Shown: positions 8,804 through 17,029 of the stretch, piece after piece
How positions within the stretch are numbered: the stretch's first letter is position 1
Layout of the letters: each line of letters opens with the position of its first letter
Assembly (NCBI GenBank): GCA_002254365.1
Contig: NIUT01000020.1
Coordinates: 2,470-48,515 of the forward strand
Reading direction: 5' to 3'
Length of the DNA: 46,046 bases
From: Nitrospira sp. UW-LDO-01
GTDB taxonomy: Bacteria; Nitrospirota; Nitrospiria; Nitrospirales; Nitrospiraceae
The notes under the pieces: generated by a model
Told to the model about the DNA's origin: nothing
What the model saw: only the letters and a program-made list of their open reading frames with translations
Databases searched by the model: none
Made by a program: the position numbers and the translations under genes

Positions 8804-11800
8804 TTACATGTTGATCCATGAAGCGAAATGCGCTCTTGGATCGATCGCCAAGTTCACATCCCTTCCATCCAACGCACCGGTGCTGGTATTGATGAACAGC
8901 TTGAACGGGCTGGTTCCATCGGAGCCAGAACCGACGTGTGGAACCGCTCCAAACGCAAGTCCATTCCCTAGGGATGTAGATTTATTCACATTGACGATCC
9001 CCCCTGTTCCATTCGTGGAACCGACGATGGGCGACGTATGGGGACCACCTGTTCTATAGAAAAGCGCATACAAACTACTGCTCCCGGTTGAAGAACAGAT
9101 ATCATCCGTCGGTGTGAAGGTTGGGAAAAATACGATGCCTCCGAAGACCGTGGCTGCACTTAGGACCCGCTCCCCCACGCCAGGTCCTGTAGCCGGCAGA
9201 AGTTTGGTGACCCATCCATCTTTCGTCCCGACGAGACTGATGAGCTGTGCCATTGTTGTCGCTCCCGTCACTCCGGTCACTTGGTCTGTCCCGGACGTTT
9301 GTCCACAGTTTCCAAGTCCCACAATACAAATGGTGGCGGTGGTCACATCAACCAGGTCGTTTTCCATGCAGGAGCCCCAACTAACCTGCGTACAACCTCC
9401 ATTGATGACGGAATCTTTCATTCCGACAAAATATTGTGTCGACTTATCAGTTTTGTCTGCGGCCCCGAAGTACCGACCACTGCCCACAAAGACCCAGGCC
9501 TTTGCGGCATCGTCGACGCTAATACTTGGTGCAGCCAGGACAGGGCCCATCTCAACCGGCGATGAAACCCCGATCGTGTCGAGCATTTCTGTCGGCACTC
9601 GGTCTCCGCTATCTGAGACACCCCAGGACCCAGGAGTTGTCACTCCACCGAATGGAAGAGTCGCCCCCATCGTCAATCGATAGACCTTGCCTCTCCACGG
9701 AGGGCTCCCGTCGTTGATGGTCCGACCGAAATATACAACATCGGTCCGGTAATCGAGATTTCGATCGAACGCGGTCATATCGCCGATAAATGAACTCCAC
9801 GTCCCGACCGGAAAACTGCTGACCAGACTATTGCTACTCCCTGGCCCGGTCTTCATATCAATCGCGAATACGGTGGCGCTTTGCGTGGCACGGCCATCAT
9901 ATCCAGTCGGTCCTGACCCCGCGAGCAGATACCACTTGGCATTGGTGTTGTCGGCGTGAAAGTCGGTCAATGGACTGACTCGCACAACCGTTGGCACACT
10001 GGTCGCAAGTCCAAGGCTGCTATCAGAGAACGACCACAGAAGCTTTGGTTGGACTTCCGGATTGGTAATGTCCAAGACGAAGTAGGCACTGTAAAAATAC
10101 CGGTCGGTCCCGCTGACGGTCACGCCCATGGGCGGTCCGCCTCCTCCTGGCGTACAAGCCCCGCAGCTCCCCCCTAACCGGAACCCACCGATCAACACAG
10201 TGCCCCACCCGTTCGGATGGTCTGTATCACTGTCAAAAATCCTAACATCTTTGACCACAGGTGGCATATCGACGTAGTACACATGCTGATAGTCCGACCG
10301 CGTTAACCACTGCAGATGAGGCAAGAGCTCGTAGGGGATGAACCCCCAGAGCTCTTCGCCCAATAGTGGGCCACTACTGTTGTTAGTCGGCGTCCGAGTG
10401 AACCACCCGTGTTCGGTCGCGGTTGTCGTACTCGGATCGTCTCCCGGATGGTAAAATCCTGCATTAAAGGCATGGAGCATCCCGTCATTGGCGCCTACAT
10501 AGACCACTTGCCGGCGCGTTCGATATTTTTTAAAGAAGTCCGTGTAGCTAGGATCTCCCTCGATGATGTCATAGCGATCCCTTGGTGCAGCTACGATCGT
10601 GGGAGGGGCATTAATGACATCCCCAAGCTTCCAAGTCTTGAGTGTGCTGGTACTGACCGTGAGGCGCCGATCTCGCAAGCTCGCCTGATCAGTACAAGTT
10701 GCCGGCTCGCATCCTCGGATGAAATTGATAATAGCATCGGCCGTATACGGAGCGGCTCCGGCCCGAAGATAGGGACTCAATGTCGCAGAGTTGGCCGTGG
10801 TGAAGTCGATCTGCTCCGCAGCATCAACGACCTTATCATTATCTAAATCGACCCATGTCAGAATCGTTCTCGTATCCGCATCCTTCAACGCCAGTTGTTT
10901 TCCTGCTTCCCAAATTGGCTTCATATCACTGAGCAGCTTGCCACACTCGTAACAGTCTGTCTGCGTGATGACCCCATCCGAATTCGTATCGTCCGCGATC
11001 CCATTGCCATCTGCATCCGTATACTTATCGACATAAACAATACTGGTCGCAGGGTCGAGACGCGTCTTTATAATAAGATCGATCTTGTAATCCTGTTTCC
11101 CGTCACCGTTCGTATCCTCACGCATATTCCCGAACGTATCGACCCAGAGGCTCTGGGTGTATCCGGTCCAGGTCACATCCTTGTTGGTCGCCACTTCAAG
11201 CGTGCTTGGGTAAAAATAGGCTTGATAAAGCGCGCCCTCTCCGGTACTAGAGGTGGCCAAGACGGAGACCGCCGCACCGGACGAACTCTTCCTGACAATG
11301 CTGGAGAGTGTGGCCAGCATCTTGTCCTGGATGTCGTCGACATCGGACGACTCAAAATAGGCATCGGGGATTCCGTCCGCGCCGGTCGCCCCGGTGTAGT
11401 TGTTCTCCTTGTCCCATTCTCCGGTATCCGGAATTCCGTTTGCATTCGCATCATCAAATGCACCCAACCTGGCCGCTTGCGCCAATATTCCGCGGCCATT
11501 AATGTTCCCGAATGCAAAGAAGGTATAAACCGTGACGTTCTGCGTACCAGGCAAGCAGTGACCAGTCACACCAATTACCGCAATCGTCCCGTCACCGCTC
11601 CCGCTGCAAGGACGCATGTCATTGGTGTGCGCCCAAAAAGCGACTGAATCCAGATACCCACTACCACTGCTGGCGTAATCGGTCTTATGTTCTCCTAACA
11701 AGTCAGTGAAGGGCGTCAATGAATGGGTATTGCACGTCCCATCCAATGGACGGGGCGGTGCAGCACCATCACTGTTAATACAGTCGATACCGTTGTAGGC

Positions 11801-13171
11801 ATTATCCCGCAACCCGGTCGGAATGGTTTGATCCTGTGTGGGCTCTCCATCCGTGAAGATGAGAATGAAGGTCTTACAGCAATTGACGACTTGAGAGGTG
11901 CTCGCCCAGGCCGGCGTGTGATTGGCCCCAAAGAAGTAGGGATCACGACCGCAGGCGCTGGTGATGTAGCCCGACGGACAGGTCTCGCCGGATATCAATG
12001 CAGAAACTTCACTGCTGCCGATCGACCCGGCGCCTGTGCCTTGGAACGCGACGCCATTTGAACTCCCTCCAGAAAACGCAATGGGATACGTATAAGCCGT
12101 TGGATAATAGGCGGAGTTGATTTGAGCCACGTATCGAACCGCGTCATAAAGACTCTCCGCCAGTGGCGTCCAGGTCGTCGGATAGGCTTCATCCACTGAA
12201 TCAATCATAGCCGCTGTGTTCGTGTTGAACGTTTCCACCGTAGTCCCAGAGAAATTGATCGATTGCCGAGAACCGATTCCGGTCAAGACTTGGATCCCAT
12301 TATCGGAACTTGAACCGTTGAAAACGGCGAGGCCGAAGCGGGCCTTGTCTCCGATCTGCTGAATCACCCCTGTGGGTTCGCTATACATGGCGAAGGCAAT
12401 CTCGTTCAGCTCCGTTTCAGCAAACCCTCCACCATCCGGACAACCGCCGCCGTTGTCATCGTCGATACACAAATCACCATCAGATTCAAATTGAACAAAG
12501 AGATTTGCCGGATTCCCCGGATGCACCGCAGTTGGGATTCGACCGACATAGGTTGTATTGCCGGTGCCACCGGCATAGGGAATGCCCGGTGTCGTCTCAT
12601 CACCAGTACCAAGGTTTTGCACTTTAATAGTCGGCAATGAGGGGGTGCCGGACGGTTTACAGGTCCCATCTGCATTGCGAACCGGCGAAGCAGTCGGGTG
12701 CCAACAGTTGCCTCCTGTCATGGCCTTCTTGACGGCATCGAAGCGTCGGAATGTGGCCCAATTGATGAAATTGCCGTCCCATTCTGTTCCGGCGCAGGCG
12801 GTATTGAGCGCGGCTTTTCCACCACCGATCTCAAATCTGTTATCGGTGGAGTCCCAGACATAGCAGCGCAAGGGATCGGCGTAGCCGTTGTATCGAGTCG
12901 TCGCCACGAAGGTCGTGACGGTCGACGTCGTCCCGTCCGACAGTGTTCCGCAGCTCGCCGATTCGCAGGCTCGGTTCGCCATACTTCCCGAATTGTCCAT
13001 CACGATCAGGATGTTCGGTGTGGCAATGTTTGAGACGAAGGGCGGCGATGCTGTATAGTCGGAGTTGACGCGCACAGGCGCGACCGCGTGGACAACGTTC
13101 GGCACGAACCAGGCTCCGATGACGACGAATGTCAGGGTCGCAAGCGTCTTCATGGTCCACCATTTCGTCAT
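8804..13171 (-). CDS. pilY1: PilY1-type pilus tip adhesin / assembly protein
   Basis: A 1455-residue exported protein with a signal peptide ending near VVHAVAPVRV. An N-terminal von Willebrand A domain opens with the MIDAS signature IVMDNSGSM. The C-terminal third carries the PilY1 beta-propeller hallmarks GANDGMLHAFNAG, WGFIPYELLPHL, a GTVLIGGFR strand and VGSGRYFGAADK. Between them are several Asp/Asn-rich loops of EF-hand or thrombospondin-3 type (DTNGDGKQD, DADGNGIADD, DANANGIPDTGE, DLDNDKVVD) that probably bind calcium. PilY1 proteins prime type IV pilus assembly with the minor pilins, sit at the tip, and control adhesion and retraction in a calcium-dependent way. GGAGGG upstream of the ATG at 13171 supports the start. 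It is the last pilus gene of the unit that begins with fimT. Confidence 0.93.
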   Translation of the reverse strand: MTKWWTMKTLATLTFVVIGAWFVPNVVHAVAPVRVNSDYTASPPFVSNIATPNILIVMDNSGSMANRACESASCGTLSDGTTSTVTTFVATTRYNGYADPLRCYVWDSTDNRFEIGGGKAALNTACAGTEWDGNFINWATFRRFDAVKKAMTGGNCWHPTASPVRNADGTCKPSGTPSLPTIKVQNLGTGDETTPGIPYAGGTGNTTYVGRIPTAVHPGNPANLFVQFESDGDLCIDDDNGGGCPDGGGFAETELNEIAFAMYSEPTGVIQQIGDKARFGLAVFNGSSSDNGIQVLTGIGSRQSINFSGTTVETFNTNTAAMIDSVDEAYPTTWTPLAESLYDAVRYVAQINSAYYPTAYTYPIAFSGGSSNGVAFQGTGAGSIGSSEVSALISGETCPSGYITSACGRDPYFFGANHTPAWASTSQVVNCCKTFILIFTDGEPTQDQTIPTGLRDNAYNGIDCINSDGAAPPRPLDGTCNTHSLTPFTDLLGEHKTDYASSGSGYLDSVAFWAHTNDMRPCSGSGDGTIAVIGVTGHCLPGTQNVTVYTFFAFGNINGRGILAQAARLGAFDDANANGIPDTGEWDKENNYTGATGADGIPDAYFESSDVDDIQDKMLATLSSIVRKSSSGAAVSVLATSSTGEGALYQAYFYPSTLEVATNKDVTWTGYTQSLWVDTFGNMREDTNGDGKQDYKIDLIIKTRLDPATSIVYVDKYTDADGNGIADDTNSDGVITQTDCYECGKLLSDMKPIWEAGKQLALKDADTRTILTWVDLDNDKVVDAAEQIDFTTANSATLSPYLRAGAAPYTADAIINFIRGCEPATCTDQASLRDRRLTVSTSTLKTWKLGDVINAPPTIVAAPRDRYDIIEGDPSYTDFFKKYRTRRQVVYVGANDGMLHAFNAGFYHPGDDPSTTTATEHGWFTRTPTNNSSGPLLGEELWGFIPYELLPHLQWLTRSDYQHVYYVDMPPVVKDVRIFDSDTDHPNGWGTVLIGGFRLGGSCGACTPGGGGPPMGVTVSGTDRYFYSAYFVLDITNPEVQPKLLWSFSDSSLGLATSVPTVVRVSPLTDFHADNTNAKWYLLAGSGPTGYDGRATQSATVFAIDMKTGPGSSNSLVSSFPVGTWSSFIGDMTAFDRNLDYRTDVVYFGRTINDGSPPWRGKVYRLTMGATLPFGGVTTPGSWGVSDSGDRVPTEMLDTIGVSSPVEMGPVLAAPSISVDDAAKAWVFVGSGRYFGAADKTDKSTQYFVGMKDSVINGGCTQVSWGSCMENDLVDVTTATICIVGLGNCGQTSGTDQVTGVTGATTMAQLISLVGTKDGWVTKLLPATGPGVGERVLSAATVFGGIVFFPTFTPTDDICSSTGSSSLYALFYRTGGPHTSPIVGSTNGTGGIVNVNKSTSLGNGLAFGAVPHVGSGSDGTSPFKLFINTSTGALDGRDVNLAIDPRAHFASWINM

Positions 13172-13264
13172 GTCGCCCTCCTACTGCTCAGCCCCACATC
13201 TTCTCTATTGCAGGATTAAGCTTCACGGGACCTACTTTCTTGGCTTACGTCAGACTCGCCGCCT

Positions 13265-13588
13265 CTACTGAGGTCGCATCACGATCAACGTATCGATCTC
13301 GCCGACCTTGTTGAGGTGAAACTTTGCCTCTGATCGCAGGAAGACTCCCTCAAGGGTGATCTCCTGCTCCTTATGATCCATAATCTTCACCCCAGTACTA
13401 ACTCGGTACTCCGTCCCGCTGATCTTGATGGATGACTCAAAAATGGCATCAACCGTTCCAGTCTTGAAAGTTGCCAGCATGGCCGCAGGCAACGGCTCGC
13501 TCCCCATAGAGGACGTGATGATGGGTGAAGAAATCCCTACCACCAAGGTCGCAATCACAGCCCCTCGATACAGTTTCCCCCTGTCCAT
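13265..13588 (-). CDS. Small exported PilY2-like protein
   Basis: About 107 residues with an N-terminal hydrophobic segment (VIATLVVGISS) suggesting export. The rest is predicted beta strands with the pattern TGTVDAIFESSIKISGTEY followed by RVSTGVKIMD and GEIDTLIVMRP, reminiscent of the small PilY2 protein encoded beside pilY1 in Pseudomonas. That resemblance is from memory of the pattern and is tentative. AGGAGGT lies ahead of both a GTG at 13591 and an ATG at 13588; spacing favours the ATG. It lies between pilX and pilY1 on the same strand, so it should be made with the minor pilins. Confidence 0.7.
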   Translation of the reverse strand: MDRGKLYRGAVIATLVVGISSPIITSSMGSEPLPAAMLATFKTGTVDAIFESSIKISGTEYRVSTGVKIMDHKEQEITLEGVFLRSEAKFHLNKVGEIDTLIVMRPQ

Positions 13589-13599
13589 CACCCCACCTC

Positions 13600-14241
13600 C
13601 TAGGAAGCACCGATTTGTTTCATGCAGGTTTCGCCGACAGTGCAGCTGTACACGGACGTGACTGTGCTCTTCGTCCCCGCAGCTGTGTTGGAAGCGATAC
13701 AGGTGATGCGATAGACAATCTCTTTGAGCTCCCCCGCACCTTCTTTGCGGCGTTTGAACAAGCGATCAATATCCCCATTGACTGTCACCCCTGGAATACT
13801 CGTGATGGTCAGATTCGGCACAGAGTCGGCATTGTCCCCGTAGTTTTCTCCAATTGTGTTCGCAGCCGCAGGAGGAGGGAGCGGTTGACCAGAAATTTCA
13901 CTGTAGAGGGTGGCGCTGTTGGCAGCCGGAATCGGCCCCGCGGGAGTCGCGGTGCTGAGAAACTCAGATTTTATTTCTGAGTAGTACAACGTTTGTTGAA
14001 TAATGTTCACGGCCGTCCCTTCGCAAGCCTCCGCAGCTGCCGACATTGCTTCCTTGGTGCTGACGAACCCAGACATTCTGGTCTCTAGTCCAGTGACGGT
14101 AATAGCGGAGATCGCCAATACCACCATCAGAAGCATAATGATCATCACGGTCAGCAACGCGACCCCTCGCTCATCCCCTCTGTCTTGACCGGCTCGTCGC
14201 ACCCCTGTTTGCTCCCTGCATCTCATCGTGCCTAGCCTCAC
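13600..14241 (-). CDS. pilX: PilX-type minor pilin
   Basis: The N-terminal hydrophobic helix GVALLTVMIIMLLMVVLAIS is of the PilX N-terminal type, which usually lacks the canonical GFTLIE cleavage site; the local sequence is ERG-VALLT with no Glu at mature position 5. The remaining 150 residues form a small globular domain with paired cysteines. Minor pilins of this class join PilV, PilW and FimT to form the priming complex that carries PilY1. A GTG at 14241 overlaps the pilW stop (GTGA) and has AAGGA upstream; an in-frame ATG lies at 14226. Confidence 0.85.
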   Translation of the reverse strand: MRLGTMRCREQTGVRRAGQDRGDERGVALLTVMIIMLLMVVLAISAITVTGLETRMSGFVSTKEAMSAAAEACEGTAVNIIQQTLYYSEIKSEFLSTATPAGPIPAANSATLYSEISGQPLPPPAAANTIGENYGDNADSVPNLTITSIPGVTVNGDIDRLFKRRKEGAGELKEIVYRITCIASNTAAGTKSTVTSVYSCTVGETCMKQIGAS

Positions 14242-15353
14242 ATGTTCCTTGGCTGAATCACTCTGGTCACAACCCTGCGCCTTAGCTTCGAATAGGTCGA
14301 CGCATCATACCCAGTATCGGCTGATGGGTTGTGATCGCTCATGATGACCGGCCCGCTTGTATTGGCTCCCGCCGTATAGCGTTCCCCAAAACCTTGGTCC
14401 GGCGTCATTTGCCTACCGACCACACTAATCTGAACCTGTTTAATCGTCTCAGGCGACATCGGTGGCAGATTCCAGGCACTATTGGTCACAAAGTCATTGA
14501 TCGACGGCGGGCTCGTCGTATTGACACCATCAATTTCATCGAGTACTCCATCCGGCGACAAGGGGTTTGGCGCGGCAGTACTGCAGCCATCGCAGCCGTA
14601 GGAGAATTGGATGTCCTCGATTCCATCGACCAAGGGCACTCCGTTTCTGGTCAGGCATGCAGTGCTCCCAGTCCCACATGCAGCCGTTGTGGTTCCGACT
14701 GCGTAGGTCACGCATTGAAGTAAATAGACCGGTGTCCCGGCGGGAAATTTCCCGTCGATGCTACTGGAGAGTGTGAGGGAGGTTGCGCCGATCGTGCCAA
14801 CAGCCTTCGCCACCCCTCCACCGATGGAGACGACAGACCCGACGACCAACCCTTGACTGACCATCTCCGTAATGGCCGCCGCGGCAATCGGAAGCGCGTT
14901 GAACGGGACCGGATCAATCCCTGTTCCTCCGACGTTGGCTGATAGCACCCAGGGCGTGACCACATCGGTGAGAAGTGGCACGACCATCGAAATACTATCA
15001 GGGCCCGTATCAGCACCCGTAGGATTCTGATCTATGGGGCGAAAACCGACCGGACGGGAAAAGGTGCCATTGGTCACGCTGCATGTCCCGACAGTCGGCG
15101 CGCCTGGTACATTCCCTACATAGTTATAGCTGGCCAGCCGCAGATCACGTGCTAGCATTTCCATCGCCACTCTGACATTCTGCTGAGTCTCGACCACCTG
15201 CTCGTTGACCGTGGTGGCCTTTTGGCTCATGACCAGCATGGACAAGGCTGCACCAATAACCCCAAGTCCCACGGCGGCAGCAATCATCAACTCGATCAAC
15301 GTCATGCCGTCTTCACAACCTCGGTGATACCTCGTGGCCTGATCAGTGTTCAT
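14238..15353 (-). CDS. pilW: PilW-type minor pilin
   Basis: A prepilin with a charged leader and the class III cleavage motif EDG-MTLIELMIAAAVG, including the Glu at position 5 of the mature protein, then a 20-residue hydrophobic helix. The 371-residue length and the conserved region NVRVAMEMLARDLRLASYN match PilW. Cysteine pairs in the C-terminal domain (SYGCDGCS among them) may form disulphides. It probably works in the same priming complex as the neighbouring PilV, PilX and PilY1 products. Confidence 0.9.
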   Translation of the reverse strand: MNTDQATRYHRGCEDGMTLIELMIAAAVGLGVIGAALSMLVMSQKATTVNEQVVETQQNVRVAMEMLARDLRLASYNYVGNVPGAPTVGTCSVTNGTFSRPVGFRPIDQNPTGADTGPDSISMVVPLLTDVVTPWVLSANVGGTGIDPVPFNALPIAAAAITEMVSQGLVVGSVVSIGGGVAKAVGTIGATSLTLSSSIDGKFPAGTPVYLLQCVTYAVGTTTAACGTGSTACLTRNGVPLVDGIEDIQFSYGCDGCSTAAPNPLSPDGVLDEIDGVNTTSPPSINDFVTNSAWNLPPMSPETIKQVQISVVGRQMTPDQGFGERYTAGANTSGPVIMSDHNPSADTGYDASTYSKLRRRVVTRVIQPRNM

Positions 15354-15374
15354 CGATTCAAATCTCCCGCACCG

Positions 15375-15878
15375 TCATTCTGGAGCGACGACCGTCCGAA
15401 AGGTCATGGTCTTGGACTGCATGGACGTCCCGCTCCCAGCTGACGTATTCCACGTGACCGTGATGACGACATTGTTACGATTCAGGCTCGGCACACCCAA
15501 CGTCGGGGCAGGGTCACTGAGGATAGCCGATACAGTCCCTCGCACACCGCTGATGTTGGAGGCTATCAGAGCGGCTCGCCACTGCTGACAGTCCGCAAGA
15601 GCTTGTCGCTTATCCGCGGTCTGCGGACAGGGCGTTGATGCAGTGGTATCAATGTTATGGTAGTCCAAGACCCGTTGACGATTACTCTGTATACGTTCCA
15701 GCATTTCGACGCCGAAATTCGTTACCACTGTGGTGTCTTTTGACTGGGCGTTCTTCGCAAGCGATGACCCTTGAAAACCTGCAACCCCCAACATGGTGAT
15801 GGCCAGGACGGCTCCCGCCATGACCGCTTCGATCAGGGTAAAGCCTCCATCATTTCTGATTGTTTGCAGATGGTTCAT
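15375..15878 (-). CDS. pilV: PilV-type minor pilin
   Basis: A prepilin of 167 residues with leader MNHLQTIRNDG and the cleavage/methylation motif GGFTLIEAVMAGAVLAI. The segment AMLGVAGFQGSSLAKNA-like (here ITMLGVAGFQGSSLAKNAQS) after the helix is characteristic of PilV, whose mature domain ends about residue 167. Its stop lies 21 bp ahead of the pilW start. Substrate of the prepilin peptidase encoded at 22.4-23.2 kb, or of another one elsewhere. Confidence 0.9.
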   Translation of the reverse strand: MNHLQTIRNDGGFTLIEAVMAGAVLAITMLGVAGFQGSSLAKNAQSKDTTVVTNFGVEMLERIQSNRQRVLDYHNIDTTASTPCPQTADKRQALADCQQWRAALIASNISGVRGTVSAILSDPAPTLGVPSLNRNNVVITVTWNTSAGSGTSMQSKTMTFRTVVAPE

Positions 15879-15903
15879 ACAGTCACTTTCCCGAATCGTC
15901 CCG

Positions 15904-16365
15904 TTACGGGCAGGTTGCCTTGGGACACCAGTCGACTTTTCCTGAAGGAGTCACCGCAACCGAATACGCGACCCCATGTGTCGGGGTTAAGGTAATCAGC
16001 GTGTTGGTTGAACCCCCACCAGCCCGTAACCCGAACATATTAAATCCAACGTTTGTTGCCGAAATATTCGCCACCCCCTCGTTGAGGGTGACCGGGGGAA
16101 ATACACCGCCGAACTTCACTGTGGGTCTTCCATACTCCATATCTGTCGTAACCGTGATGCCGGCTCCTTTGCTCATCGCTGCCGCGCGTGCCAGATTGAG
16201 ATTGCCCGCCAGCTCTGTCGCAGCTTGTTTCATCTGATACCTTGCCTTCCACTGCGTAAAGGACGGAACGGCGATCATGGTGGTAATGCCCACGATGGCA
16301 CCGACCACTGCCATCTCTATCAGCGTAAACCCCTTGGCATCGCGTAACAGACCACTAGTCATCAT
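15904..16365 (-). CDS. fimT: FimT/GspH-type pseudopilin
   Basis: A prepilin with leader MMTSGLLRDAKG and the cleavage motif GFTLIEMAVVGAIVGI. The following helix and ARYQMKQAATELAGNLNLAR are typical of the GspH/FimT family. The ATG at 16365 is preferred over an upstream frame to 16428 because AAGGGGA lies ahead of it and because the sigma-54 promoter at 16407-16422 would otherwise fall in the coding region. FimT proteins take part in pilus assembly and, in some bacteria, in DNA binding during transformation. First gene of the unit fimT-pilV-pilW-pilX-small protein-pilY1. Confidence 0.9.
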   Translation of the reverse strand: MMTSGLLRDAKGFTLIEMAVVGAIVGITTMIAVPSFTQWKARYQMKQAATELAGNLNLARAAAMSKGAGITVTTDMEYGRPTVKFGGVFPPVTLNEGVANISATNVGFNMFGLRAGGGSTNTLITLTPTHGVAYSVAVTPSGKVDWCPKATCP

Positions 16366-16406
16366 GGGATTCCCCTTAAGAGACACCCTGTTAGGCTGGA
16401 GGACGA

Positions 16407-16422
16407 AGCAAGGGGCATGCCG
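16407..16422 (-). promoter_or_regulatory. Sigma-54 (RpoN) promoter of the minor-pilin operon
   Basis: Read on the minus strand the 16 bases are CGGCATGCCCCTTGCT. Against TGGCACGNNNNTTGCA the GG and GC elements have exactly the required spacing and the only fixed-position differences are the first base, the C of CAC, and the last A/T position. The predicted RNA start, about 12 bases beyond the GC, leaves a leader of about 30 bases before the fimT ATG with its ribosome binding site. RpoN control of pilin genes is known in other bacteria. Confidence 0.7.
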
Positions 16423-16528
16423 TTCCAAATGGCCTTATCCCCATACTTAACCCCTGGAATTAATGGCATACTCTTTCCGTTGAGAGGGGCTTGGCATGGT
16501 CACTTTTCGTGCTTTGGAGCAACAATTT

Positions 16529-16563
16529 TCGGCGGGAGTGTTGTACAGTTTCGTACCTGCCGA
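16529..16563 (-). promoter_or_regulatory. Imperfect inverted repeat, possible activator site
   Basis: Eight-base arms TCGGCGGG (16529-16536) and CCTGCCGA (16556-16563) pair with one mismatch, and between them two GTAC blocks lie ten bases apart. The site is about 110-140 bp upstream of the sigma-54 promoter, the usual place for an enhancer-binding activator, in the spacer shared with the divergent PilZ gene. Assignment as an operator is inference. Confidence 0.35.
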
Positions 16564-16636
16564 TTAGGAGCTGTTTAGGGAGTGGCGGCAGAGCCATGAC
16601 CACGTACCTGCTATCATCATGTGGGAAGGCTAGTTC

Positions 16637-16664
16637 TTGTGTGGGGACCGGCACCCCATATAAT
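16637..16664 (+). promoter_or_regulatory. Sigma-70-like promoter of the PilZ gene
   Basis: A perfect TATAAT at 16659-16664 is preceded, 16 bases upstream, by TTGTGT. The spacer holds a GGGG/CCCC inverted repeat that could be an operator. The predicted RNA start near 16671 falls only a few bases before the first possible ATG. Confidence 0.5.
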
Positions 16665-16673
16665 AATGATTGA

Positions 16674-17009
16674 ATGGAACGATCCATGATATCGAGAGAC
16701 AGTCGGAAACTTCGTCGATTTGCAGTACAACTTCCATGCACACTTGGCAGTGATACGCAGAGATCGGAGGGAATGGTTCTGAATCTCTCGAGACAAGGCT
16801 GTGCCGTTATGACAGAGCAGCCTCCATCGGTCTCGTCCTATCTTGCACTGCAGATTGATTTGCCGGACAACGCCACGCCTATCGAAATTGAACTCGCTGG
16901 CGTTCGGTGGGTTTCGGAGCAACGATGTGGATTGGAGTTTATCCGGATCTCACCAGAGATGGCGAACCGATTAGGTTCGTTTGTCTCCCTAGTCGAACAC
17001 ACTTCTTGA
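16674..17009 (+). CDS. PilZ-domain protein (c-di-GMP receptor)
   Basis: A single PilZ domain in 111 residues. Both c-di-GMP-binding elements are visible: an RxxxR run (RKLRR) near residue 11 and NLSRQG (N/DxSxxG) about 30 residues later, followed by the beta-barrel strands IEIELAGVRWV and CGLEFIRIS. Such stand-alone PilZ proteins bind c-di-GMP and act by protein contact. The gene is divergent from the RpoN-controlled minor-pilin unit and convergent with pilB (20-bp gap), so a role in pilus control is likely. The start is uncertain: ATG at 16674 would give an almost leaderless message from the TATAAT at 16659, while ATG at 16686 has a weak GGAA ahead. Confidence 0.88.
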   Translation: MERSMISRDSRKLRRFAVQLPCTLGSDTQRSEGMVLNLSRQGCAVMTEQPPSVSSYLALQIDLPDNATPIEIELAGVRWVSEQRCGLEFIRISPEMANRLGSFVSLVEHTS

Positions 17010-17029
17010 CCAGTCGTGGAGAAGTTTGG

